64,000 nt of DNA, from the NCBI GenBank assembly GCA_013823625.1, contig PNMM01000001.1:434001-498000 (forward strand), read 5' to 3'. The notes under the pieces are model-generated. The model searched no databases. It worked only from the letters and a program-made list of their open reading frames with translations, and was not told the origin of the DNA. Of this stretch, positions 54,534 through 61,613 are shown piece by piece (positions within the stretch are counted from its first letter, which is position 1; the number at the start of each line of letters is the position of its first letter). This DNA comes from Microbacterium sp. GTDB taxonomy: Bacteria > Actinomycetota > Actinomycetes > Actinomycetales > Microbacteriaceae. Position numbers and translations under genes: made by a program.

Positions 54534-54540
54534 CGACCTC

Positions 54541-55722
54541 GTGCTGCAGCCGATCATTGCCGGGATCATCGGCGCACTCACGGGCTTTGCCAGTTCCTTC
54601 GCCCTCGTCATCACCGGTCTGCTTGCGGTGGGCGCGAGCCCGGCTGAGGCCGCGAGCGGGCTTCTCGTGCTGTGCATCGGTCAAGCGTTGCTCGCGGGCG
54701 TACTCTCGTGGCGCTTCCGCTTGCCGCTGAGCTTTGCGTGGTCGACTCCGGGCGCGGCTCTGTTGGTCGCCGCTGAAGGTTCGACGGGGTCGTACGGAGC
54801 AGCCATTGGGGCGTTCATCGTGTGCGGGCTGCTCATCATCGTGAGCGGATTGTGGCCGTGGCTCGGTCGAGCCATGACGCGCATCCCGATGCCGCTCGCG
54901 GGGGCCATGCTCGCGGGCATTCTCTTTCCGATTTGCATCGCGCCCGTCACGGCGGTCATGCAAGAGCCGCTCTTGGCGGCGCCCGTCATCATCGTGTGGT
55001 TGCTGCTCATGCGGTGGCTGCCACGCTGGGCCGTACCGGCGGCGATGCTCGTCGCGATTATTGGCGTGGTCGTGAGTGCCGGTAGCGAGTGGATGACCGG
55101 CGCAACACTCACGCCCGGCCTCACCGTCACGCTTCCGCAGTTCGACCCGCTCGTGATCGTGTCACTCGGCGTGCCGCTCTACATCGTCACGATGGCGGGG
55201 CAGAACGTGCCGGGCTTCGCGGTGCTAACGACGCTGGGCTACCGTGACGTGCCGTCACGCACGATGCTGGCCGCGAGTGGAGCGGCCACCGCGCTGACCG
55301 CCCCGTTCGGCGGATACGCGCTCAACCTCGCTGCGATCACGGCGGCCCTCATGGCCGGCCCCGACTCGCATCCGGATCCGGCCCGCCGCTGGGTTGCTCC
55401 CATCGCGGGAGGCGCGACCTATGTGCTGCTCGGGCTCGGCGCGGGTGTCGCGACCGCGCTCGTCGCGGCGGCTCCGCCCATCTTGATCATCGCGGTTGCG
55501 GGGCTCGCACTCTTCGGCGCGTTCGCGTCGGGACTCGTGAGCGCCTTCGAGGTGCCCGAGACCCGCCTGACCGCGGCCGTGACGCTCATCGTCGTCGCCT
55601 CGGGCGTCGTCGTGCTCGGAATCGGCAGCGCGTTCTGGGGCCTGCTCGTCGGCGCGCTCGTCATGCTCGTCACGCACCGCAGGAGTACAGTCGACCCGAC
55701 CCCGCCAGAGGAGGCATCATGA
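54541..55722 (+). CDS. benE: BenE-family transporter
   Basis: A 393-residue integral membrane protein with eleven or twelve predicted helices. GITGALTGFASSFALVITGL-like start (IIGALTGFASSFALV), the SFAWSTPGAALL segment and APFGGYALNLAAITAALMAGPDSHPD match the BenE benzoate/proton symporters. Whether the substrate is benzoate is unknown, as no aromatic catabolic gene is in view. GTG start. Its stop overlaps the next ATG (ATGA), so the two are coupled. Confidence 0.88.
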   Translation: MLQPIIAGIIGALTGFASSFALVITGLLAVGASPAEAASGLLVLCIGQALLAGVLSWRFRLPLSFAWSTPGAALLVAAEGSTGSYGAAIGAFIVCGLLIIVSGLWPWLGRAMTRIPMPLAGAMLAGILFPICIAPVTAVMQEPLLAAPVIIVWLLLMRWLPRWAVPAAMLVAIIGVVVSAGSEWMTGATLTPGLTVTLPQFDPLVIVSLGVPLYIVTMAGQNVPGFAVLTTLGYRDVPSRTMLAASGAATALTAPFGGYALNLAAITAALMAGPDSHPDPARRWVAPIAGGATYVLLGLGAGVATALVAAAPPILIIAVAGLALFGAFASGLVSAFEVPETRLTAAVTLIVVASGVVVLGIGSAFWGLLVGALVMLVTHRRSTVDPTPPEEAS

Positions 55723-56522
55723 CCACCAGCGCCACGGAGCAGCGTCGCGACGCCAGAGTCGGAGCCGCCCGCAAGGGCGCCATCTACGGAATCATCGTCT
55801 CGTTTTCGCTCGCCGCGATTGTCGGCATCATTGCCCTGCTCAGCGGCGACTTCGGGGAGATTCAGGGCAAGGTCATTCTGACCACGCTTCTGATGGGTGC
55901 GACAAGCATCACCGCCCTGTGTCACCTTGCGATCGCCGACCGCGCCATGCGCCTTGTCGGCTTCGTCGGCCTCGCCGCGAGCGCTCTGGCCCTCGTGACC
56001 GGGCTCGTGATGATCTGGCGCAGCTGGAACGACTCGTCGTTCGAAGACTGGCTGAAGGTCTTCATCGTCTCGAGCATCCTCGCGGTGAGCTTCGCGCACG
56101 CCAATCTGCTTTTGTTGCTCGCGGGTCGACGGCGGCGGGTTATTCGCATCGGGCTCATGGTTACCCTCGTGATGATTGCGGCCGTCGCCATCATGATCAT
56201 CCTTCCCGTCGTGAGTGAAGGCGAGATTCCGGGCTACGAGAACGAAGCCTGGTATTGGCGTCTCTTCGGCGTTGTCGGCATTCTCGACGTGCTCGGCACG
56301 GTCGTCGTGCCCGTGCTGGCCATCTTCGTGAAAGACGCTCCGGCGGTCGCCGTCGCCGATGCGATGGGCCAGGATGCTCCACCGGCCTCAACCGCGCCCG
56401 TCGACCACCTGATCCTCTCGTTGCCGGCCGAGCTCTCGCGTGCGGTCGAGCAGCGCGCCGCGGCCGACGGGGTGGACCCAACCACCGCCGCGCTCGCCGC
56501 CCTGCGCCGCGGCCTGCAGTAG
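55719..56522 (+). CDS. Membrane protein with a ribbon-helix-helix-like C-terminus
   Basis: A 267-residue protein with six predicted helices in residues 20-205. After a short linker (DAMGQDAPPASTAP) the last 40 residues, DHLILSLPAELSRAVEQRAA then DGVDPTTAALAALRRG, have the strand-helix-helix shape and periodicity of Arc/CopG proteins. I do not recognise the family. It could be a membrane-tethered dimerisation or DNA-binding module. It is coupled to benE by ATGA. Confidence 0.6.
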   Translation: MTTSATEQRRDARVGAARKGAIYGIIVSFSLAAIVGIIALLSGDFGEIQGKVILTTLLMGATSITALCHLAIADRAMRLVGFVGLAASALALVTGLVMIWRSWNDSSFEDWLKVFIVSSILAVSFAHANLLLLLAGRRRRVIRIGLMVTLVMIAAVAIMIILPVVSEGEIPGYENEAWYWRLFGVVGILDVLGTVVVPVLAIFVKDAPAVAVADAMGQDAPPASTAPVDHLILSLPAELSRAVEQRAAADGVDPTTAALAALRRGLQ

Positions 56523-56568
56523 CGCGGCTGAGTTCGCTCGCAGACCCGCGCTGCCCGGCACGGCTCGC

Positions 56569-56574
56569 TAGCCT
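56569..56574 (+). promoter_or_regulatory. -10 box of leaderless acetyltransferase gene
   Basis: TAGCCT with six bases to the ATG at 56581. Confidence 0.45.
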
Positions 56575-56580
56575 GGAGTC

Positions 56581-57903
56581 ATGACCGCCGACCACAACGC
56601 CCTGCCGCTCGACGAGACCTCGCGGGCGGCTCTGGCCGGCCACGGCCTCACCTATGCGGTGCTCGACACGAGCAACACCGCGGCGTTTGACCGGTTCGTG
56701 CAAGCCGTCTACCGCGGCTTGCACTTCGAGGCGCTCACGCCGGAACAACTCACCGAGTATCGAGCGGGCTTCGGGCACGCTCGCTCGGTCGCGGTGCATG
56801 ACGCCACTGCCGCTGAGGCCGACACACCTGTCGCCACGGTCACCTCGTGGCGCACACCTCTCAGCCTCGGTGATGCGCGCAGCATCGAGGCCTGGGCGAT
56901 CAGCCTCGTGCACGTTGCCTCGACGCATCGCCGCCGGGGGATCGCGCGAGGGCTGCTCGAGGGTGAGCTACGCGCGGCACACGCGGCAGGCATCCCGATC
57001 GCCATGCTGACGGTCTCTGAGGCAACCATTTATGGGCGCTGGGGCTTCGGGCCGGCGGCCTATTGTGCCGACTATCGCATCGCGACGCGCGAGCTGACGG
57101 TCACCGCCCCCGCAACCCCGGGTCGCGTGCACCTGGTCGAGGCGCGCGCTCTGCGCCCCCGTGCTCCGGGCATCGCGGCGCGCGCTCACGAGCGCGTGGG
57201 TGGCGAGGTCGCGAGCGATGATTTGCACTGGGATCGCGCGTTCGCCCTCGCGGCGCGAACCGCCTCGCACGCGCCGAAGCTGCGGGCCGCGCGGTACGAC
57301 GACGAGCACGGAGAGCCGCAGGGCTTCGTGCTGTATTCGGTCAACGAGCACGCGAGCGACTTCTCGGCTCACACGCTCACGGTCGAGCACTTGTGTGCCG
57401 CGACTGATGATGCCCTGACGGCGCTGTGGCACTTCGTGCTCGATCAGGATCTCGTATCGACCGTGGTCGCCGAGTTGCGTCCGGTCGACGAGCCCCTCGA
57501 GTGGATGGTCTCGAATCCGCGCGCGGTCGAGACCATCGCGCGGCGCGAACACTTGTGGCTGCGCATTCTCGACGTGCCCGCGGCGCTCACGGCGCGCCGC
57601 TATGCCGCCGCCGATTCGGTGGTGCTGCGGGTGAGTGACTCCCTCGGTTTCGCGACGGGCGAGTGGATGCTCACGACAACCCCCGATGGCACCGCGACCG
57701 TCTCGGCCCACGCCGGCGACCCGCACGGCGCTGCGGTCATCACGCTCGGCGTCGAGGCGCTCGGGTCGCTGTTGCTCGGCGGAACCCCCGTCGAGGCGCT
57801 GCGCATTGCCGGCCGCCTCGCCGAAGGATTCCCCGGCTCGGCAGCGCGCTTCGCCGCGATGCTGCACGTTCCGCGCGCCCCGTGGCTCAGCACCTGGTTC
57901 TAG
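56581..57903 (+). CDS. Eis-type GNAT N-acetyltransferase
   Basis: A 440-residue tripartite acetyltransferase of the Eis/enhanced-intracellular-survival family: an N-terminal GNAT domain with acetyl-CoA motif VHVASTHRRRGIARGLLEGE, a second GNAT-like domain (about 150-290), and a sterol-carrier-protein-like C-terminal domain. The terminal Phe440 fits the C-terminal carboxylate used as catalytic base in Eis. Members acetylate aminoglycosides and Lys residues; the natural substrate here is unknown. The ATG is fixed by a -10 box six bases upstream. Confidence 0.87.
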   Translation: MTADHNALPLDETSRAALAGHGLTYAVLDTSNTAAFDRFVQAVYRGLHFEALTPEQLTEYRAGFGHARSVAVHDATAAEADTPVATVTSWRTPLSLGDARSIEAWAISLVHVASTHRRRGIARGLLEGELRAAHAAGIPIAMLTVSEATIYGRWGFGPAAYCADYRIATRELTVTAPATPGRVHLVEARALRPRAPGIAARAHERVGGEVASDDLHWDRAFALAARTASHAPKLRAARYDDEHGEPQGFVLYSVNEHASDFSAHTLTVEHLCAATDDALTALWHFVLDQDLVSTVVAELRPVDEPLEWMVSNPRAVETIARREHLWLRILDVPAALTARRYAAADSVVLRVSDSLGFATGEWMLTTTPDGTATVSAHAGDPHGAAVITLGVEALGSLLLGGTPVEALRIAGRLAEGFPGSAARFAAMLHVPRAPWLSTWF

Positions 57904-57911
57904 GCGCGTTC

Positions 57912-57976
57912 TGACGCGCTACGCGGCGAGGCCGCGCCGCTGTGCTGAAGCGCTACGCGGCGAGGCCGCGCCGCTG
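57912..57976. repeat. 34-bp-period tandem duplication and terminator hairpins at the 3' end of dcp
   Basis: Two 32-base copies differing in one base have a period of 34; the second covers the last codons and stop of dcp. Each holds CGCGGC-GAG-GCCGCG (57922-57936 and 57956-57970), a 6-bp stem. Lying between convergent genes, they probably act as a bidirectional terminator. Confidence 0.7.
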
Positions 57977-59983
57977 CAGCAGCGGCTCGATGACCGCGTC
58001 TCGCCCCCGGAACTTGCGGTAGGCGTCGAGCGGGTCGCCCGCGCCGCCAAGCCCGAGCACGTACTGCCGGAAGCGATCGCCATTGGCGCGCGTGAGGCCG
58101 CCGTTCTGCTCGAACCACTGCACGGTGTCGGCGTCGAGCACTTCGCTCCAGATGTAGCTGTAGTAGCCGGCGTCGTAGCCGCCCGAGAACGTGTGGGCGA
58201 AGTACGTGCTCGAGTAGCGGGTGGGCGCCGCCGGGTTGTCGAGACCCACGCGCTTCAGTGCCGCGGCTTCGAAGGCGGCAACATCCGTCACGGCAGCGGC
58301 TTCGGCGGCGCTCAGCGTGTGCCAGGCCTGGTCGAGCAAGGCAGCGGCGAGGTACTCGCTCGTCGCAAAACCCTCGCCCCAGAGCTGCGCTGACCGTACG
58401 CGATCGAGCACCTCGGCCGGAATCGGCTCGCCCGTTTCGTAGTGCACCGCGTAGTCGTTGACGATCTCGGGCCAGAGCATCCACATCTCATTGACCTGGC
58501 TGGGGAATTCGACGAAGTCGCGGTACACGTTCGTGCCCGTGAAGCGCGGGTAGGTGACGTGCGCGAAGAGGCCGTGCAGGGCGTGCCCGAACTCGTGGAA
58601 GAACGTGTTGACCTCGTCGTAGGTCAGCAGCGTCGGCTCGCCCGCGGCGGGCTTGGGCACGTTGAGATTGTTGACAACGACTGTCGGATGCTCAAGCAGC
58701 GTGTTCTGCCCGATGAGCTCGTTCATCCACGCCCCGCCGCGCTTGCTGTCGCGCGTGTACAGGTCGAGCAAGTAGAGCCCGAGCTCGGATCCATCCTCGT
58801 TGTGCACCTCGAACACCCGCACCTCCGGGTGGTAGCCCTGCAGGTCGGAGCGTTCGGTAAACGTGATGCCGTAGACCGCGGTCGCGGCCGCGAAGACGCC
58901 CTTCTGCAGCACGCGCTCGGCCTCGAAGTAGGGGCGCAACTCGCTCGTGTCGACGTCGTAGTCGGCCTTGCGCACCTTCTCGTTGTAGAAGGCCCAGTCG
59001 TGTGCCTCGATGGGGTGGCCCGCGAGGGCTTCGAGCTTGGCTTGCTCGGCCGCAGCGTTGCGCGCGGCGGCGGGGGCGAGGCGCTCGAGCATGGCGGCGA
59101 CGCGCTCGGGGCTTTTCGCGGTCTCGTCAGCCGTGACGAACGCCGCGTGGTTGGCGAATCCGAGCAGTTCGGCGCGCTCGGCCCGCAGTCGCGCGATCTC
59201 CAGCAGCACGGGGCGGTTGTCGTAGTCGCCGTTACGGCCACCGCGGGCGCGCGAGGCAGCCATGATTCGAGAACGCACCTCGCGGTTGGTGAGGCTCTCG
59301 AGCCAGGGGTGCCCCGTCGGCAGCACGAGCGTGACGAGGTACTTGCCCTCGAGTCCGCGGTCGGCAGCCGCTTGCGCGGCGGCGCTGAGTTCACCGGGGG
59401 AGAGGCCGTCGAGTTCGGCCGGGTCATCGATAACGAGAGCGAGCTCGTTGGTGTCGGCGAGCAGGTTCTTTTCGAACCGGGTTTCGAGGGTCGAGATGCG
59501 CGCGTTGAGCTCGCTCAGCCGCGCCTTCTGTTCGTCGTCGAGGCCCGCACCGGCGAGCGTCATCTCGGTGTAGTGCCGCTCGACGAGGTAGCGCTGTTCG
59601 GGCGTCAGGCCCAGCGAGTCGAGCTGCTCGTGCAGTTGCGCGATACGCCAGTAGAGCGCCGCATCAAGCTTGATGGCGTCTTCGTGGGCCGCGAGTTTCG
59701 GGGCGAGCTCTTCTTCGAGCGCGTTCGTGACGTCGTTCGAATCGGCCGAGGCCTTGTTGTAGAACACGCGCAGCACACGCGTGAGCAACTGGCCACTCTG
59801 CTCGAGGGGAACCATCGTGTTCTCGAAGTGCGGCATGTCGCGCCGACGCGTGATGTTCTGAATCTCGGCGAGTTGCTCGGCCATACCCTGCTCGATCGCG
59901 GGGGCGTAGTGCTCGTCGCGAATCTCGGCGAAGGGCGGCAACTGGTAGGGCAGGGTGCTCGCGGCAAAGAACGGGTTCGACAT
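57953..59983 (-). CDS. dcp: M3-family metallopeptidase (peptidyl-dipeptidase Dcp/oligopeptidase A-like)
   Basis: A 676-residue cytoplasmic zinc peptidase of the thimet oligopeptidase group. The zinc motif is FFHEFGHALHG with His463, Glu464 and His467; the third ligand Glu lies in DFVEFPSQVNEMW. The long helical N-terminus (YAPAIEQGMAEQLAEIQNI) and the C-terminal GGYDAGYYSYIWSEVLDAD are typical. It degrades peptides made by Clp and other proteases. Its ATG is six bases from a TAAGCT box. The last codons (LQRRGLAA) are duplicated downstream. Confidence 0.92.
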   Translation of the reverse strand: MSNPFFAASTLPYQLPPFAEIRDEHYAPAIEQGMAEQLAEIQNITRRRDMPHFENTMVPLEQSGQLLTRVLRVFYNKASADSNDVTNALEEELAPKLAAHEDAIKLDAALYWRIAQLHEQLDSLGLTPEQRYLVERHYTEMTLAGAGLDDEQKARLSELNARISTLETRFEKNLLADTNELALVIDDPAELDGLSPGELSAAAQAAADRGLEGKYLVTLVLPTGHPWLESLTNREVRSRIMAASRARGGRNGDYDNRPVLLEIARLRAERAELLGFANHAAFVTADETAKSPERVAAMLERLAPAAARNAAAEQAKLEALAGHPIEAHDWAFYNEKVRKADYDVDTSELRPYFEAERVLQKGVFAAATAVYGITFTERSDLQGYHPEVRVFEVHNEDGSELGLYLLDLYTRDSKRGGAWMNELIGQNTLLEHPTVVVNNLNVPKPAAGEPTLLTYDEVNTFFHEFGHALHGLFAHVTYPRFTGTNVYRDFVEFPSQVNEMWMLWPEIVNDYAVHYETGEPIPAEVLDRVRSAQLWGEGFATSEYLAAALLDQAWHTLSAAEAAAVTDVAAFEAAALKRVGLDNPAAPTRYSSTYFAHTFSGGYDAGYYSYIWSEVLDADTVQWFEQNGGLTRANGDRFRQYVLGLGGAGDPLDAYRKFRGRDAVIEPLLQRRGLAA

Positions 59984-59989
59984 GGCTCT

Positions 59990-60061
59990 AGCTTAGGCCC
60001 GGGCGTGCAAAGACTTCTCTGCAAAGATTCGCTTGCAAAGAAACCTTTGCATTGCTACCGT
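59990..60061. promoter_or_regulatory. Divergent leaderless promoters with tandem-repeat operator
   Basis: TAAGCT (59995-59990, minus strand) is six bases before dcp. TACCGT (60056-60061) is six bases before the ArsR-type ATG, with TTGCAA 17 bases upstream as -35. TGCAAAG occurs at 60006, 60020 and 60034, an exact 14-base period, then inverted as CTTTGCA at 60045. This looks like an operator for the regulator gene. Confidence 0.6.
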
Positions 60062-60067
60062 GGGGGC

Positions 60068-60694
60068 ATGGCAACCGACACCAGCCCCGAGGCGAACCGC
60101 ATCGCTGACCTCGACGGCCTCAAGGCGCTCGCGCATCCCTTGCGCATGCAGCTCATCGAGGCGCTCTCGACGCACGGTGACGACACAGCGAGCGGCCTGG
60201 CAGAACGGCTCGGCGAGTCGAGTGGGGCCACGAGCTACCACTTGCGCCAGCTCGAGAAGCACGGCTTCGTGCGTGAGGTTGCTGGTCGCGGTACGGCTCG
60301 CGAGCGGTGGTGGGAGCGCGTGCCCGGCCCCATTCACATCGGCAGTGACGAGCTCACCAACAGCGAGGCAGCCCGGGCCGCGTCACGCGTCATCATGCGC
60401 GAGTGGCTGCACCACCGCGAGGCGGGCGTGCGCGACGTTATCGATCGCGGCCACGACGTGCTCTCGCCCGAGTGGCGTGAGGCCACGTCGTTGCAGTCGA
60501 CGAGCGTGCACGTCACCGCGGCACAACTCAACGAGCTCAATGAGCAGATCAGCGACCTGCTGGTGGCGTTCGCTCGCGAGCACCGTGGGCAACGCGTGCC
60601 GGGTTCGCGACCCGTGCAATTGCAGTACTTCGGTTTTCCCGTTCTCGACGGCATCGAGATTCCGGCCACCACGACCACCCAGAACAGGGGCTGA
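60068..60694 (+). CDS. ArsR-family winged-helix regulator
   Basis: A 208-residue regulator. DLDGLKALAHPLRMQLIEAL and ASGLAERLGESSGATSYHLRQLEKHGFVRE form the ArsR-type winged helix; the wing is GRGTARERWWERVPG. The C-terminal 110 residues are helical and carry no metal Cys cluster, so the ligand is probably not arsenic. The TGCAAAG repeats in front suggest autoregulation and control of dcp. The ATG is fixed by a -10 box six bases upstream. A small ORF follows after two bases. Confidence 0.87.
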   Translation: MATDTSPEANRIADLDGLKALAHPLRMQLIEALSTHGDDTASGLAERLGESSGATSYHLRQLEKHGFVREVAGRGTARERWWERVPGPIHIGSDELTNSEAARAASRVIMREWLHHREAGVRDVIDRGHDVLSPEWREATSLQSTSVHVTAAQLNELNEQISDLLVAFAREHRGQRVPGSRPVQLQYFGFPVLDGIEIPATTTTQNRG

Positions 60695-60696
60695 TC

Positions 60697-60903
60697 ATGA
60701 CCACGATTTCGCTCACGGTGTGCGACGCGACTCCTCGCGAGTCGACGCTGCGCAAGCTTGCTCTCTCAACGGGCGTCGCGCTCGTGCGTTGGGCGCACCG
60801 CCGCCCGACCCCGCCGACGCACGAACAGCAAGCCCGGCGGCTCGCTACTCAACGCGCCGCCGCGCAGCAGCGCGACAGCCTGCGGTACGGCATCACGCAG
60901 TAA
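60697..60903 (+). CDS. Small basic protein of unknown function
   Basis: A 68-residue protein (net positive; ends LRYGITQ) that begins two bases after the ArsR-type gene, so it is co-translated. Its middle HRRPTPPTHEQQARRLATQRAAAQQRD is Arg/Gln-rich and probably helical. No family is recognised; its position and spacing support a real gene. Confidence 0.6.
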   Translation: MTTISLTVCDATPRESTLRKLALSTGVALVRWAHRRPTPPTHEQQARRLATQRAAAQQRDSLRYGITQ

Positions 60904-60920
60904 CGCCCCCGGCGGGTCGC

Positions 60921-61157
60921 TTAGCGCGGGGTGTCGCCGTTCTCGATCGTCACCGTGCCGTCATGGGCGACGCGGATGACCGTTCCATCGTCGAGCTCAA
61001 CCACGGGTCGCCCCTCGAGCCACGTGAGGGTCCAGCGCCACAGCGTGGTGTCGTAGCCGAGCAGCTCGCCCTCCACGGCGCGAATCGCGCCCACCACGTC
61101 GGGGCTCAGCCGTGCCGGCGCTTCGCCACCCACGGCCCATCGGGTTCCTAGCTGCAT
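60921..61157 (-). CDS. Small hypothetical protein
   Basis: A 78-residue protein of unknown family. LSPDVVGAIRAVEGELLGYDTTLWRWTLTWLEGRPVVELDDGTVIRV has an alternating pattern suggesting a small beta-rich fold, possibly binding-domain like. Its ATG lies three bases after the stop of the GNAT gene, so it is the last gene of a valS-GNAT-small protein run. Confidence 0.55.
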   Translation of the reverse strand: MQLGTRWAVGGEAPARLSPDVVGAIRAVEGELLGYDTTLWRWTLTWLEGRPVVELDDGTVIRVAHDGTVTIENGDTPR

Positions 61158-61160
61158 GGC

Positions 61161-61610
61161 TCAGACCTCCCACTCGTAGGTGACCCACGTAGCGCGCGTG
61201 GCCAGCCGATCGTAGACCCGCTGGGCACGCTCGTTGTCGGCCGCGGTGATCCAGCGCACCGTGCCGCCGCCGTGGGCGCGAGCGTGGGCGGCGACGGCCT
61301 CGAGCAGGGCAGTCCCCGCGCCCGAGCCGCGCACCTCGGGCACGGTGTAGAGATCATCGAGAAACCATCCGGGGCCGGCCGTGAAGGTGTCGGGCTGCTC
61401 ACGCACGTGCGCAAAGCCCACGACCTCGGCATCGAGTTCAGCGACGAGGCAGACGAGCGGATGCTCCGCATCCGTCAGCCACGCCCACACGCCGTCAAGC
61501 ACCGCGTCATCGAAGGCCGTCTCGTAGAAGACGCCGTACGCGGTGAAGAGCTCGCGCCACCGGGCGGCGTCACGCGCTTCAATGGGTCGGACGCTGATGG
61601 CACTCGTCAT
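61161..61610 (-). CDS. GNAT-family N-acetyltransferase
   Basis: A 149-residue GNAT enzyme. VRPIEARDAARWRELFTAYG opens the fold, WFLDDLYTVPEVRGSGAGTALLEAVAAHARAHG is the acetyl-CoA binding motif (RGSGAG), and WITAADNERAQRVYDRLATRATWVTYE is motif B. The substrate is unknown. It starts three bases after the valS stop on the minus strand, so both are probably co-transcribed. Confidence 0.88.
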   Translation of the reverse strand: MTSAISVRPIEARDAARWRELFTAYGVFYETAFDDAVLDGVWAWLTDAEHPLVCLVAELDAEVVGFAHVREQPDTFTAGPGWFLDDLYTVPEVRGSGAGTALLEAVAAHARAHGGGTVRWITAADNERAQRVYDRLATRATWVTYEWEV

Positions 61611-61613
61611 GGC

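Noticed and set aside
58442-60067. Extension of the ArsR-type gene by some 540 codons upstream
   Set aside because: That part is antisense to dcp. The real ATG is at 60068, fixed by the -10 box and the domain start.
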